From assembly GCA_964459495.1 (NCBI GenBank), contig CAYWNK010000001.1, positions 1 through 64,000 on the forward strand: DNA of 64,000 nucleotides, read 5' to 3'. The position numbers and the translations under genes were made by a program. This DNA is from CAYWNK01 sp964459495. Its GTDB lineage: Bacteria; Planctomycetota; UBA1135; GCA-002686595. Below, in pieces: positions 51,635-61,794 of this stretch; position 1 is the stretch's first letter; the number at the start of each line of letters is the position of its first letter. The notes beneath the pieces were generated by a model. It searched no databases and had not been told where the DNA came from. It worked only from the letters and a program-made list of their open reading frames with translations.

Positions 51635-52789
51635 CTAGCCGAGCCGTTCCGCAGCGGCAATCTGGTTGTTGACCCGGGCCCATTGCCCGGGGGTGGACTT
51701 ATGCACTCGGTCGACGAGTTCTCGGTTGGCGCCGGCGTTCAGCAACAGATCGATTCCGCCCAGATCGCCTTGCCATGCGGCGTGATGTAGAGCGCTCGCG
51801 CCGTGCTTGTTGCGCGCGTTGGGGTCTGCACCGAGCTCGATCAGCAAAGCAGCCATGCCTCGTTTGCCGCCGCTTAGAAGTTCGATCAACAAGTCCCCCG
51901 GATCGGCCACGGTCTGTGCTTCCAGGGCATGGAGGCGCCGGGCCTCGGGGCGGTCGCCCGTCAGGCAGGCAAGCCAAAAGCGCTCGGCCAAGGTCAATTC
52001 GTCGGGTGTCGCTCCCGCTTGGCCCAGTAGCTCCACGGCGGCGATTTGCCCGCGCAAGAGCGCGGCGGTCACCATGGTTCGCCCCGAGTACGGATCGTTC
52101 GCATTCGGGTCGGCACCGTGGGCGAGCAGCAGCCGCATCCTCCCCAGGTCGCCCTGGCCGGCGGCGTGGGCGAGGACAAAATCCAGGCTGCGTACGGGCT
52201 CAGGGGTCCCCATGTCCCAGTTGATCACGTCACTCGCTCGCAGCCCGTTTTCTAGAAGCAGCTCGATCCACTCGTTTCCGGGCGAGAGCATCGTGTTGTA
52301 CAGGGCCTGGGGATCGTTAGCGGGTGCACCGGCGCGGAACAGACGGGTGGCAATTCCGTGGGCTGAGGGGTGGGGTGGGAGGCGTTCGATTCCGCGTTCG
52401 CCGTGGCCGATTGCGGCTGTCAGCGGCCGGAAACAGTAGCCACCCAGATCGTATTCAGCGCTGGGATCCGCGCCCGCTTCCAGCAGCGAATCCAGGCATC
52501 CGAGGACATCGGATTTCGCTACCCATGCGCGGCAAAGGCAAAGGCCGTGCAGTAGCGTCCAGCCTCGGCTGGTGTAGCGCTGGTCGACCAAGCTCTTGTC
52601 CTTGGCGAGGTGCCCGCGAAGTGGGTCGAGAGCGCCGGTGGCGGCCGCCACCGCCGGATGTTCGTTCACCCACTCCGGGTGCTTCGCCAGCGATTCTCGC
52701 GCCGCCGCACGACGTTCGACGCTGTCCGCCCCGTCGTACCGGAGGCAGGCTAGCTCCAGGAATTCGAGGGGATCTTGCGCTGTGTTCAT
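51635..52789 (-). CDS. Ankyrin-repeat protein
   Basis: 384 residues from the ATG at 52789 (MNTAQDPLEFLELACLRYDG); a longer open frame upstream is not ankyrin-like. A helical cap (about 1-70) is followed by several ankyrin units. The clearest are CLDSLLEAGADPSAEYDLGGY, RMRLLLAHGADPNANDPYSGRTMVTAALLRGQIAAVELLGQAG, and AALLIELGADPNARNKHGASALHHAAWQGDLGGIDLLLNAGAN. It has no signal peptide, so it is cytoplasmic. Ankyrin stacks bind protein partners. The N-terminal cap has no recognised function. Confidence 0.85.
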   Translation of the reverse strand: MNTAQDPLEFLELACLRYDGADSVERRAAARESLAKHPEWVNEHPAVAAATGALDPLRGHLAKDKSLVDQRYTSRGWTLLHGLCLCRAWVAKSDVLGCLDSLLEAGADPSAEYDLGGYCFRPLTAAIGHGERGIERLPPHPSAHGIATRLFRAGAPANDPQALYNTMLSPGNEWIELLLENGLRASDVINWDMGTPEPVRSLDFVLAHAAGQGDLGRMRLLLAHGADPNANDPYSGRTMVTAALLRGQIAAVELLGQAGATPDELTLAERFWLACLTGDRPEARRLHALEAQTVADPGDLLIELLSGGKRGMAALLIELGADPNARNKHGASALHHAAWQGDLGGIDLLLNAGANRELVDRVHKSTPGQWARVNNQIAAAERLG

Positions 52790-53072
52790 GGGAAGAATCA
52801 GATGACGATTAGTTTCTTTTGGATAGCCATTGTGCGCAAGAATGCCCTGCACAGGCACCAGGTGCATATTCGTGCAATGCCGTCTAGGAATACCCTTAGT
52901 GTGCCGCGTAGACAGGGGGGGCAGTGTGAACTTACGGTCTCCGTTCCCGGACACATCTACGCATCGCGATCCAAAGACGAGCGCTCCCCATGCCTGCCAG
53001 TCCGGGTGCATGACCTCGAGCGCCGTCGACGCCCTTTCCTCTGCATCCCCGCGGAATAGGCCCCTAGAAGTC

Positions 53073-54074
53073 ATGAGTGTAAACCTTCTCGACCTGGTTC
53101 AAGGTCAACTCACCGGTCCCCTCAAGAGCCAGCTGAGCTCCCTGCTCGGCGCTGGTGAGGACGAAACCAACAAGGCCATCGACGCCGCAGCCCCTTCGCT
53201 CCTGGCGGGGCTGATGAAGCAGGGCTCCACGGGGGCCGGAGCCAACGCGTTGGCCGGTACCCTCGACAAGTTCGACGGCGGCCTGCTCGACAACCTTGGC
53301 TCGCTCTTTGGCGGTGGCAAGGAGGGCGGCCTCATGGACATGGGGAGCGGTCTGCTGAAGGGGCTGTTCGGGGGCTCCTTGGGCTCCATCACCGATCTCC
53401 TGGGCAAAGCGACCAGCCTGGGCGGGGGCAAGCTTGGATCTCTGCTCAAGATGCTGGCCCCGGTGGTCTTTGGCGTCCTCGCCAAGCAGAAGAGCCTCTT
53501 GGGTCTCGGCGCTGCGGGGCTGGGCAAACTGTTGATGGGCCAGGCGGGCTTCCTCAAGGACAAGCTGCCCGCGGGCCTGTCCGATTCGCTGGGCATCAAC
53601 GGCCTTATGAATCCCTCCCCGGAGCCGGTGGCCGCGCAGTCCTCCGGCGGCGGGCTCCTGGGCAAGCTGGTCCCCCTCGCCCTGGTGGCGACCTTGGGCT
53701 ATTTCGCCTACACCAACTGGTTTGCCAAGGCCGACGAGGCCAGCGCCGCGAGTTCCGATGCCGGTCAGGTGACCGGCCAGCTGGAAGGCCTGTTTGGCAA
53801 GCTGAATGGATCGCTCGACACGGTTAGCGACGAGGCCAGCGCCAAGGCGATCCTTCCTGAGCTGGAAGCGGCTTCGACGACCTTGAACGGTCTGGCGAGT
53901 TCCGTGGATACCATGCCCGCTGCAGCCCAGGGCCCGATCGCCGGGCTGATCGAGAAGTTCCTGCCCGCCCTCAAGGAAAAGGCCAGCGGCTTGATGAATC
54001 TGGCGGGCGTGAAGAGCGTCCTCGAGCCGATTCTGGGCCCGATGCTCAAGAAGCTTGGCGGCCTGGCTGGCTAG
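53073..54074 (+). CDS. DUF937 membrane-anchored protein
   Basis: 333 residues from the ATG at 53073 (MSVNLLDLVQGQLTGPLKSQL). The first ~70 residues match DUF937: SSLLGAGEDETNKAIDAAAPSLLAGLMKQG. A glycine/leucine-rich segment with LFGGGKEGGLMD and GSLGSITDLLGKATSLGGG follows. A membrane helix lies near 190-215 (LLGKLVPLALVATLGYFAYTNWF), and the remainder is a helical region with Ala/Ser/Leu periodicity. The family's role is unknown; related proteins lie in the cell envelope. Confidence 0.82.
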   Translation: MSVNLLDLVQGQLTGPLKSQLSSLLGAGEDETNKAIDAAAPSLLAGLMKQGSTGAGANALAGTLDKFDGGLLDNLGSLFGGGKEGGLMDMGSGLLKGLFGGSLGSITDLLGKATSLGGGKLGSLLKMLAPVVFGVLAKQKSLLGLGAAGLGKLLMGQAGFLKDKLPAGLSDSLGINGLMNPSPEPVAAQSSGGGLLGKLVPLALVATLGYFAYTNWFAKADEASAASSDAGQVTGQLEGLFGKLNGSLDTVSDEASAKAILPELEAASTTLNGLASSVDTMPAAAQGPIAGLIEKFLPALKEKASGLMNLAGVKSVLEPILGPMLKKLGGLAG

Positions 54075-54096
54075 TCCGCAGCTTCCATGATTCCCA

Positions 54097-54137
54097 GCAC
54101 CGGCCCGGGGCGCGAACGCGTCCCGGGCCGGTGGCTT
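54097..54137. terminator. Convergent terminator hairpin
   Basis: Inverted repeat CACCGGCCCGGG / CCCGGGCCGGTG (54098-54109 and 54122-54133) with a 12-nt loop, followed on the plus strand by GCTTT. It separates the convergent DUF937 and arylsulfotransferase-like genes and could stop both. Confidence 0.65.
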
Positions 54138-54142
54138 TCGAT

Positions 54143-55648
54143 CTAGAGCCCCAGCGCCTTCAGGCCGGGGTGGTCGGGAGCGACGTGCTCAGCCCGAAAC
54201 AGGGCCAGCGGCGGAGCGTTGCCCGCGTGGTCGGGCGGGTCGACATCGCCGCCCAGGGGGTTGTAGTAGTCCCATACGAGCTTGCCCGCTGCGTCGACCT
54301 CGAAGGCGCGGCCCGCCGCCCCGGAGCAGATCAGGGTATTGCCCCCCGCGAGCCTCTCTGCACCCGAGATGAAGGCGGAATAGAAGCGGCCGGGATCGGA
54401 GTACTCCCAGGCGGGTTCAACCGGGCCCCAGGCGGCGTCCGGGTGGCGGGTGAAGCCTTGCTCGGGGGTCCAGGGCAGCACGAGTTCAAGGACGCTGGAG
54501 AAGCTGTCTCCGCTGCGCCCCGAGCCGTTGTTGAAGACGAGGATCCGCAGCTCGTCCGGGGGGCCGTCCAGGAAGCTGGGGTCGTGCTGGTACCACAGGC
54601 GCCGATCGCTGTCGGTGCCCGCTCCGTAGTTGCGCGGGTTGCCCCAACGCCAGAGCAGCTCGCCGCCCCGTCCCCAGCGCCCGCCTTTCGAGGTGGCAGC
54701 CTCGGCCGTGGTCGTCGAATGGTCGATGAGGAAGATCTCGTTCAGCTCCGGCGACGACAGCAGGATCAGGTCGAGGCCGGGGTGGTAGTCGATGCTGTTG
54801 GTGTGCATCCAGTCGCCGTCACGGTCGAGCTTTTCGAGGTGTTCGTCGTCCGGATCCTCGCCCCCGACGTAGCCGAGCGCAGCCATGCCCTCCTCGCGGG
54901 CCTTCACCGCTGCCCGCTGGGCGGCGTCGAGCGGGGGCGCATCACGATGCTCGGCGTTGATATCGATCCGGCCCGGGTGGTCGGAGGGGTAAGCGAAGGC
55001 CTTACGGCCCTCGTAGGCATCCTGAACCACGTGGTTCCAAGATCTCCACTCCCACACGACCTCGGCGCGGTCCGGTAGGACGGGACGGATCTCCATGACC
55101 TTGTCCGTCCATAGGCCAGCCTTGCCCACATGGTGCTTGGCCCGTCCATGGAGTCCGGCGTCCGCCTGCGAAATGCGCTCCCAGGCGATCAAGAGGATGT
55201 TGCCGTTCGGCAGGGGCTCGATGTCGTGATGGTGGTGGGTGTTCTCATCGGCGAGGCGCCAGCTCCACAGCAGCGTGCCGTCTGGAGCGACCTTTTGAAG
55301 AATGCCGCCGATGCCGCCGCCGCGAAAATGCACGTCCTTGTCCGCCCTTCCGCAGCGGATCAGGGTCCCGTCGTCCAGCAGGTAGCTGCCGCTGGCCGGG
55401 GAGGACTCGTGCTCCCAGGTGTGTCGCACGGTTCCGCTGCGGTCGACGAGGTGTGTCGCGGTGCCGTTGAGAGGCGCGATGAACACATAGCCCGGCTCAG
55501 CGCCCTCAAGGCCGCCCTGGAGTCCGCGCTTGCGATCGGGATCTCCTTCCTCAAATGAGAGAAAGCCCGGCCGCTTATCGGCTTCAGGCTCCTGGAGGCA
55601 GGGAGCGCTGATGGGAGCACAGATCAGAGCAAGGGCAAGCATGGTCAT
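54143..55648 (-). CDS. Aryl-sulfate sulfotransferase (ASST)-like secreted protein
   Basis: 501 residues with a short signal (MTMLALALICAPISAPC, lipobox-like ending in Cys). Beta-propeller strands repeat through the chain: GYVFIAPLNGTATHLVDRSGTVRHTWEH, GTLIRCGRADKDVHFRGGGIGG, LLWSWRLADENTHHHHDIEPLPNGNILLIAWER, WEYSDPGRFYSAFISGAERLAGGNTLI. The LPNGNILL and DLIL repeats with an HHHHDI cluster are the arylsulfotransferase (ASST/PQQ-like propeller) pattern. ASSTs move sulfuryl groups between phenols. Whether the catalytic His is preserved needs an alignment. It is convergent with DUF937 and divergent from the GH20 gene. Confidence 0.75.
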   Translation of the reverse strand: MTMLALALICAPISAPCLQEPEADKRPGFLSFEEGDPDRKRGLQGGLEGAEPGYVFIAPLNGTATHLVDRSGTVRHTWEHESSPASGSYLLDDGTLIRCGRADKDVHFRGGGIGGILQKVAPDGTLLWSWRLADENTHHHHDIEPLPNGNILLIAWERISQADAGLHGRAKHHVGKAGLWTDKVMEIRPVLPDRAEVVWEWRSWNHVVQDAYEGRKAFAYPSDHPGRIDINAEHRDAPPLDAAQRAAVKAREEGMAALGYVGGEDPDDEHLEKLDRDGDWMHTNSIDYHPGLDLILLSSPELNEIFLIDHSTTTAEAATSKGGRWGRGGELLWRWGNPRNYGAGTDSDRRLWYQHDPSFLDGPPDELRILVFNNGSGRSGDSFSSVLELVLPWTPEQGFTRHPDAAWGPVEPAWEYSDPGRFYSAFISGAERLAGGNTLICSGAAGRAFEVDAAGKLVWDYYNPLGGDVDPPDHAGNAPPLALFRAEHVAPDHPGLKALGL

Positions 55649-55814
55649 GCCCTACACCATCGCACACTTGTGCGTGGAGCGCCTCTTGCTTCGCGGAGGT
55701 CCCCCGTCGGGCAAGCTACCCTCCCTGGGCGCGTCCAAGATGTGACCGCGCTCCGGGCCAAAGGGCTTGGGCGGGATGGGACCCTTGTCTGTGGCGCCCA
55801 GGTAAGCTCATCGT

Positions 55815-58166
55815 GTGCTCTTCTCCCTCGTGCTCCCGATGTTCTCGCTCCTTCCTCAGGGTCCGGGAATGGCCCCGGCTCCCGCCGGTCTCGTACCGAC
55901 CCCCGTCGCGATCGAAGGGCGTTGGGCGCCCTTTGCGATTCCGGGCGGCGTGCGTGTCGTGGCTACCACCGAGGATCTGGCGCCGCTGGGGCAGGTCCTC
56001 GCAGATTGCCTGGAACGGCTCCTCGGCGAGCCGGTTGCGCTCGGGTTCGACGGGGGCCGTGCGGGCGACATCATCCTCACACCCGGTTTCCTCCCTGAGG
56101 AGTACCAGGGGCATCCGGAGGCCTATTCGATCGAGGTCTTTGGGGACAACGTCAATATCGCGGGCCAGACCGTGACGGGCGGGGCGCGGGCGGCAGCTCG
56201 TTTTCTGCAGCTAGTGGATCAAGACCCCGACAGTGGTTCCTGGAGCGTTCCGGCGGTCAAGCTGATCGACAAACCGGCGCAGGCTTGGCGCGGGTTGATG
56301 CTGGATTTGGCGCGCTTTCCCCATCCGGTGGAGGCCGTCGAGGAAGCGCTCGACCTCGCGTTCCTGTTCTCGTTGAACACCGTTCATTTGCACTTGACCG
56401 ATGATCAGGCCTTTACCTTCCCCGCGTCGATCCTGCCGGCTCGCACAGCCGCCGGGGAGCCGGGGCCGAATCGGGGCTACACACGCGAAGAGCTCACCGG
56501 CCTTGTGCGCTATGCGAGTGCACGGGGGATCACGCTGGTGCCGGAGATCGAAATGCCGGCGCATGCTTCGGCGCTGGTGCGAGCACGAGCCGACCTGTTC
56601 GGCACCACGGACGTCGCTGGTGAGGCCAAGTCGACCGGAGTGGTCAACATGGCGTCAGAACGGGCCTATGGGGCATTGGAGGGGCTCCTTGCCGAGGTCG
56701 CGGAGGTGTTCCCAAGCGCGCCCGTGATCCATGTGGGCGGCGACGAGGTTTGGGCTCCACAGCTCGTGGAAACGGCAGAGTTCGCTGCCTTTGCGGCCGA
56801 GCACGACATCCCGTTGACGGTCGAGGAAGGAGCCGTACGGGAGCTCTTGAATCACTTCCTCGTGCGTGTCACTGGCATGGTGCGTGAGCTGGGCCGGCGG
56901 CCCGCGGTTTGGGAGGGCTTTCAGCCTTCGAGCAGCGATTCTCGCCGGATTGGGGACGACGTGTTGGTCCTTTCCTGGAGCCAGAATTCGCAAACGCCCG
57001 AAGCGCTGCTGGGGGCTGGGCACGGCATCTTGAACTGCGGCTGGGATCCGCTCTACATCGTGCCCGCGCAGGGCTGGTCCGCCGACCTCGCACGGGCCTA
57101 CGACTGGCAGCCCCTGACGGTACGCGCCCGCTTCGACGGGCGGGAGGTGGAGCTTCCCGCCGAATCCCGGGTCGAGGGAGCGATGATCTGTGTCTGGGAA
57201 CAGCGTCCCGAGGCTGTCACCCCCGGCGTTCTGCGGGTGCTTCCCGAGATTGCCGAGCGCATGTGGGGCAGCGGAAACGCCCCAGGATCGTGGCCGGAGT
57301 TTCGCCCGCGCGCGGAACGGGCGCGGGAGCGTGCGATGCGGATCGTCCGGCCGGTACGCATGGCTGCGACGGGTACGCATTTCGGCCGCGGCACCACCTT
57401 CGATGAGCGGCTGCGGATCACCCTAACGAGTAGCGCTCCGGGGGTGCTGCGCTACGAGCATTCCGCCGCGTATGGAACAGTGGTCACGGCCAAATCCCCC
57501 GTCTATGACGGCAAGCCCATCGAGCTGGAGGCCAGCGCAGTCGTGGCGGCGCGGCTGTTTGATGCAAAGGGACAAGCGCTGGGCGGGACGACCGAAACGC
57601 GCTTCGAGCGAACCCCAGCCATCTGGGACTTCGAGGCCTTCCGCATGCCCCGTTCCGGTGAGCCGGACTGGGGCTCGATCTTCGCAGCTGAGCCCATCGG
57701 CAGCGGTGTGCTAGTGCGTCCCACCCGAGAGCGCATTGCGGATATCAACCGTGAGCAGTTCGCCAAGGTGGACCCGGCCGCGCACGTCGATACGCGGCCG
57801 CTGAACTGGAAGGCGCTGGACGAATCCCAGCGCATCGATCCGATGCGCTCACGCATTTGGGGACGCCATGCCATGCGATTGAAAGGGCAGCTGAGTGTGC
57901 CGGAGGCCGGCGCCTGGACCCTGCGGGTCGGAGCACGCGGGAGCGCAGCACGGGTGCTGATCGGCGGGGAACTCGTCGTCGCCTGCGGGGCGAAGCTCGA
58001 AACGGTCCAGATCGAGCTGGCTGAAGGTGTGCACGAGATCGAGATCCACTACGCGATGTTGGACGTCCACAACGATCTTCAGGCGTCCCTTGTTGCCCCG
58101 AGCTCACCGGATGGGGCAAGTCAGCCGTTGACGGACATGCTGAAAACCTTGCCGAGGCGGGACTAA
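55815..58166 (+). CDS. Beta-N-acetylhexosaminidase, GH20
   Basis: 783 residues from GTG 55815, with a downstream ATG (55839) as alternative; both give a signal-like N-terminus. GH20 markers are WRGLMLDLARFPHPVEAVEEALD, NTVHLHLTDDQAFTFP, EIEMPAHASALV, and IHVGGDEVW with the catalytic Asp310-Glu311 pair. Earlier residues form the GH20b domain. The C-terminal ~220 residues hold a chitobiase_C-like Fn3 part and a PA14-like beta region (MRLKGQLSVPEAGAWTLRVGARGSAARVLIGG). It hydrolyses terminal GlcNAc from chitobiose or glycans and is probably exported. It begins 166 bp after the divergent arylsulfotransferase-like gene. Confidence 0.93.
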   Translation: MLFSLVLPMFSLLPQGPGMAPAPAGLVPTPVAIEGRWAPFAIPGGVRVVATTEDLAPLGQVLADCLERLLGEPVALGFDGGRAGDIILTPGFLPEEYQGHPEAYSIEVFGDNVNIAGQTVTGGARAAARFLQLVDQDPDSGSWSVPAVKLIDKPAQAWRGLMLDLARFPHPVEAVEEALDLAFLFSLNTVHLHLTDDQAFTFPASILPARTAAGEPGPNRGYTREELTGLVRYASARGITLVPEIEMPAHASALVRARADLFGTTDVAGEAKSTGVVNMASERAYGALEGLLAEVAEVFPSAPVIHVGGDEVWAPQLVETAEFAAFAAEHDIPLTVEEGAVRELLNHFLVRVTGMVRELGRRPAVWEGFQPSSSDSRRIGDDVLVLSWSQNSQTPEALLGAGHGILNCGWDPLYIVPAQGWSADLARAYDWQPLTVRARFDGREVELPAESRVEGAMICVWEQRPEAVTPGVLRVLPEIAERMWGSGNAPGSWPEFRPRAERARERAMRIVRPVRMAATGTHFGRGTTFDERLRITLTSSAPGVLRYEHSAAYGTVVTAKSPVYDGKPIELEASAVVAARLFDAKGQALGGTTETRFERTPAIWDFEAFRMPRSGEPDWGSIFAAEPIGSGVLVRPTRERIADINREQFAKVDPAAHVDTRPLNWKALDESQRIDPMRSRIWGRHAMRLKGQLSVPEAGAWTLRVGARGSAARVLIGGELVVACGAKLETVQIELAEGVHEIEIHYAMLDVHNDLQASLVAPSSPDGASQPLTDMLKTLPRRD

Positions 58167-58185
58167 ATCCGCCTATCTCTGGCGG

Positions 58186-58956
<771 letters not shown>

Positions 58957-59008
58957 GGGCTGGACAACATAGCGGACCGTGGCGTCAGCGGTAGAATCCG
59001 TGGCCCCC

Positions 59009-59848
59009 ATGGACGTCCATTCCAGCCGCTTTGAAATCGAGTACGAGGATGAGCCCGGGCGAGCGATTCGCGGTGTCGTGGAACGGCCCGCCGCCGAGCT
59101 CGAAGAACCGCTGCCGTGGTTGCTGCTGGTCCACGGCTTCAAGGGCTTTATGGATTGGGGATTCATCCCCCTGTTTTCCCGCGGGCTGGCGAGCACGGGC
59201 TTCTGCGTGGTGCGCTGCAACCTCTCAGGCAGCGGTGTGGGGGCCGACGGCGTTGATTTCTCCGATCTAGGCGCCTTTGCCAAGGACACCTACGGCCGCC
59301 AGCTCGAGGACAAGGCGCGCGTCTACAACGCGGTGAGGTCGGGCGAACTCGGGGCGGTCGACCCCGAACGCTGCGGCTTCTTCGGCCACAGTCGCGGAGG
59401 TGGCATGGGCATCGTCCACGCGGCAGATCATCCATACAAGGCGGTTGTCACGTGGGCTGCGATCGATGACGCGGACCGTTTTGGGGCGGAGGCCAAGCAG
59501 CTTTGGCGGGAGCAGGGCTACCTCGACATCCCGAACCTGCGCACCGGGCAAACCATGCGAATGGACGTGGGTGGCCTGGACGATTTTGAGGCCCATGCCG
59601 ATCGCTATGACATCCTCGCAGCCGCCAGCCGAGTCGAGGCTCCAACGCTGGTCGTGCACGGAACGGCGGATGAAACCGTCGGGGTCGAGGCCGCGGACCG
59701 GCTTGCGAGCGCCCTCCCCAATGGTCGCAAACTGATCCTTGAGGGCGCTGGCCACACCCTGGAGGCAACCCACCCTCTGACGAGCGTACCCCCCGCTCTC
59801 GGAAACGCCCTCGCTGCGACCACCGAGCATTTTCTAACCCATACCTAG
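59009..59848 (+). CDS. Alpha/beta hydrolase
   Basis: 279 residues from the ATG at 59009; a GTG 30 bp upstream also fits the frame but is less like the family. The fold marks are LLLVHGFKGFMDWG (oxyanion strand), FGHSRGGGMGIV (nucleophile Ser in GHSRGG), VVHGTADETV (acid) and LEGAGHTLEATHP (His). The overall length and VVRCNLSGSGVG suit the dienelactone-hydrolase / serine aminopeptidase-like group. There is no signal peptide, so it is cytoplasmic. The ester or amide substrate is unknown. It precedes the GDSL gene by 36 bp. Confidence 0.88.
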   Translation: MDVHSSRFEIEYEDEPGRAIRGVVERPAAELEEPLPWLLLVHGFKGFMDWGFIPLFSRGLASTGFCVVRCNLSGSGVGADGVDFSDLGAFAKDTYGRQLEDKARVYNAVRSGELGAVDPERCGFFGHSRGGGMGIVHAADHPYKAVVTWAAIDDADRFGAEAKQLWREQGYLDIPNLRTGQTMRMDVGGLDDFEAHADRYDILAAASRVEAPTLVVHGTADETVGVEAADRLASALPNGRKLILEGAGHTLEATHPLTSVPPALGNALAATTEHFLTHT

Positions 59849-59884
59849 GTAGACTGCCTGCTCGGCCTCCTCTCGGCCTCCCCT

Positions 59885-60961
59885 ATGTTCCGTCGCCTGC
59901 GTCGCAAGCTCCTCGTCTCCCTGTTCACGCTGACCGCCCTCTTCCTGGTCGGTGAGCTGGTGACCCGTGCCCTGGAGCCCGGACCGTTTTCGCTGTACGA
60001 CAGCAATCCCTACGAAGTCCACGCGAAGGGCCGCGGGTACGAGCGGCACAAGATCGAATTCGAGGGACGCTGGGATGGTACCTGGTATGCGACCAACTCC
60101 CTGGGGCTGCGTGGTCCCGAGGTGCCGCCCAGCGCCCCAAAGCAGCTGCGCGTCGTGTGCTTGGGAGACTCTTGTACCTTTGGCAAGGGCGTGGTTGAAG
60201 CCAGCACCTGGCCCCGTCAGCTGGAATCCATGCTGACCGAACGAGCAGCCGATGCGTGGACGCCGGTCGTCGCCAACCTGGGCGTGAACGGGTACCACGG
60301 AGATTCTTACCGCGTCATGTTCGAGGAGCTCGGTCGGGGGCTGGAACCGGATCTGGTTCTGGTGGGCTTCAACCTGAACGATTTCCCCAACGCGATCAGC
60401 GCGGTGGACGAGAAGGTGTTCCGTGGCCGTGCATCGCGGCGCATCATTCCCCAGGGGCTGCGCGATGCCTTTGGCCGTTTCGCCCTCTATCGTTGGGCGC
60501 GGCAAACGTTCTACCACCTGCGCCGGGACCAGGATTGGGCGAACGCTGAGACCTTTGCCCGCGGCGTGGCAGAAGGATCGCCGGAGGATCCGGTCTGGCA
60601 GCTCCAGCGCAAGATTCTGCGGGGGATCCGCGACGCCGCCGACGAGGCAGGGGCGCGCACCGCACTCTTCCTTTTTCCCTACGAGAGCCAGGTCTACCTG
60701 AGTTCCTACGACCGCACGCCGATCGATCGGCTTCGGGCCCTATGCGACGAGATCGGCGTGCCCTTTGTCGACCTCGCCGAGCCCTTCCGGGAGGCTGCTA
60801 GCGAGCCGGGTCGCGAGGGTGGGCTCTTCCTGCGAGGAGATCGCTACCACCCCAACCCCGACGGCTACGCGCTGGTCGCCAAGCAGGTCGTTGACCAGCT
60901 TGAGGCAACGGGTTGGCTGGACGAGCTCGTCGCCGAGGCGATCAAGCCCGAACGCGAGTAG
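59885..60961 (+). CDS. SGNH/GDSL hydrolase, membrane-anchored
   Basis: 358 residues. An N-terminal Arg-rich start then membrane helix (LLVSLFTLTALFLVGELV) anchors the protein outside. Block I is VVCLGDSCTFGKGV with the nucleophile Ser. The Gly block is VANLGVNGYHGDSYRVMF, the Asn block is VGFNLNDFPN, and the last block is DRYHPNPDGYALVA with the catalytic Asp and His. This is a complete SGNH set. Such enzymes de-esterify acyl groups, often O-acetyl on polysaccharides. It sits close behind the alpha/beta hydrolase and ahead of a decayed gene. Confidence 0.9.
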   Translation: MFRRLRRKLLVSLFTLTALFLVGELVTRALEPGPFSLYDSNPYEVHAKGRGYERHKIEFEGRWDGTWYATNSLGLRGPEVPPSAPKQLRVVCLGDSCTFGKGVVEASTWPRQLESMLTERAADAWTPVVANLGVNGYHGDSYRVMFEELGRGLEPDLVLVGFNLNDFPNAISAVDEKVFRGRASRRIIPQGLRDAFGRFALYRWARQTFYHLRRDQDWANAETFARGVAEGSPEDPVWQLQRKILRGIRDAADEAGARTALFLFPYESQVYLSSYDRTPIDRLRALCDEIGVPFVDLAEPFREAASEPGREGGLFLRGDRYHPNPDGYALVAKQVVDQLEATGWLDELVAEAIKPERE

Positions 60962-60968
60962 CGGCTGG

Positions 60969-61552
60969 TCAGTTCGCGCTCGACTCCAGCTCCTTGAGCT
61001 CGTTGTTGGCGCCGCCGACAGTCCCCTTGAGTTCCGGGGGGACGTCGTCGCCGATGCGGTCCAGCAGGTCACGGAACAGGGCGGCCGACCGGTGCTTGTC
61101 GCTGTATCGCAGGGAGTAGGCGTACCAATAGGCAGTCTCACACTGCTCACTTTCGCTCAGCCTGGGATCGCGGGTGAGCTGTTCATAGATGGCAAGCCCC
61201 TCCCCTCGTCTGCCCGACTGGATCAGCGCGTTGGCCTTCAGGGCCTTCAGTGCGACCTGGATTTCGCCTGGTGTCGGCGGGGTGGTGGAGGGCCGTTCGA
61301 TTTGGGATCGCTGGGCTGGGAGCCCTGTCCAGGTTCGATTGGGGCCTCTGGTAGCGCTGGACCATCGGTCAGGCCCGAATCGAGAACCGGAACCGGCTCG
61401 CGGGCGCCCACGTGGCTGTCTAGCTGCCCGGCACGGAGCCCGATCCCGTAGTCGATCTAGCCAGCGAGCATGGCGGAGCCCGCGGCGATGATGACGATGG
61501 AGCCGGCCCCGATGGGCGCCCCGCGAGTCGAGGATGTGGAAATGATGCTCAT
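60969..61552 (-). pseudogene. Decayed gene: membrane-anchored protein with in-frame TAG and a one-base frameshift
   Basis: The reading from ATG 61552 gives a signal/anchor (STRGAPIGAGSIVIIAAGSAML) and is stopped by TAG at 61457-61459. A single G in place of A would restore TGG (Trp). Sense sequence resumes in the same frame: IDYGIGLRAGQLD, then a Pro-rich linker. A shift of one base within the G/C-rich run at 61272-61294 is then needed to enter the clearly coding C-terminal part: VALKALKANALIQSGRRGEGLAIYEQL and CETAYWYAYSLRYSDKHRSAALFRDLL. The 236-codon open frame covering the whole stretch reads Arg/His-rich nonsense before 61290. A TPR-like helix pair is suggested at the C-terminus. Sequencing error is an alternative to decay. 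Confidence 0.55.
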
Positions 61553-61794
61553 GGCGCTGGCGGCTGGAAGTTACGTTCAGACTCCATAGGCTCCTTGCCA
61601 GACCCGGGAACGACCCGTCAAACCCGGAATTCTGCAGGCATGGACTCGCCCCAAGTTCTTGACCAAGAGTGAAAGTCACCGGTCCGAATTTCTCTGCCGC
61701 TTCGTAGCCCCAGACCCAGCCGCCGGTCTCAGCCAGCCAAACCCAGCGTCAAGGGGTAGGCGATGGCCCATCGTCGGCTATTCTGCCCCCGTCC

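Noticed and set aside
60969..61679. An intact 236-residue gene in this interval
   Set aside because: The first ~130 residues are Arg/His/Gly-rich and appear out of frame; real coding with a membrane anchor lies in another frame.
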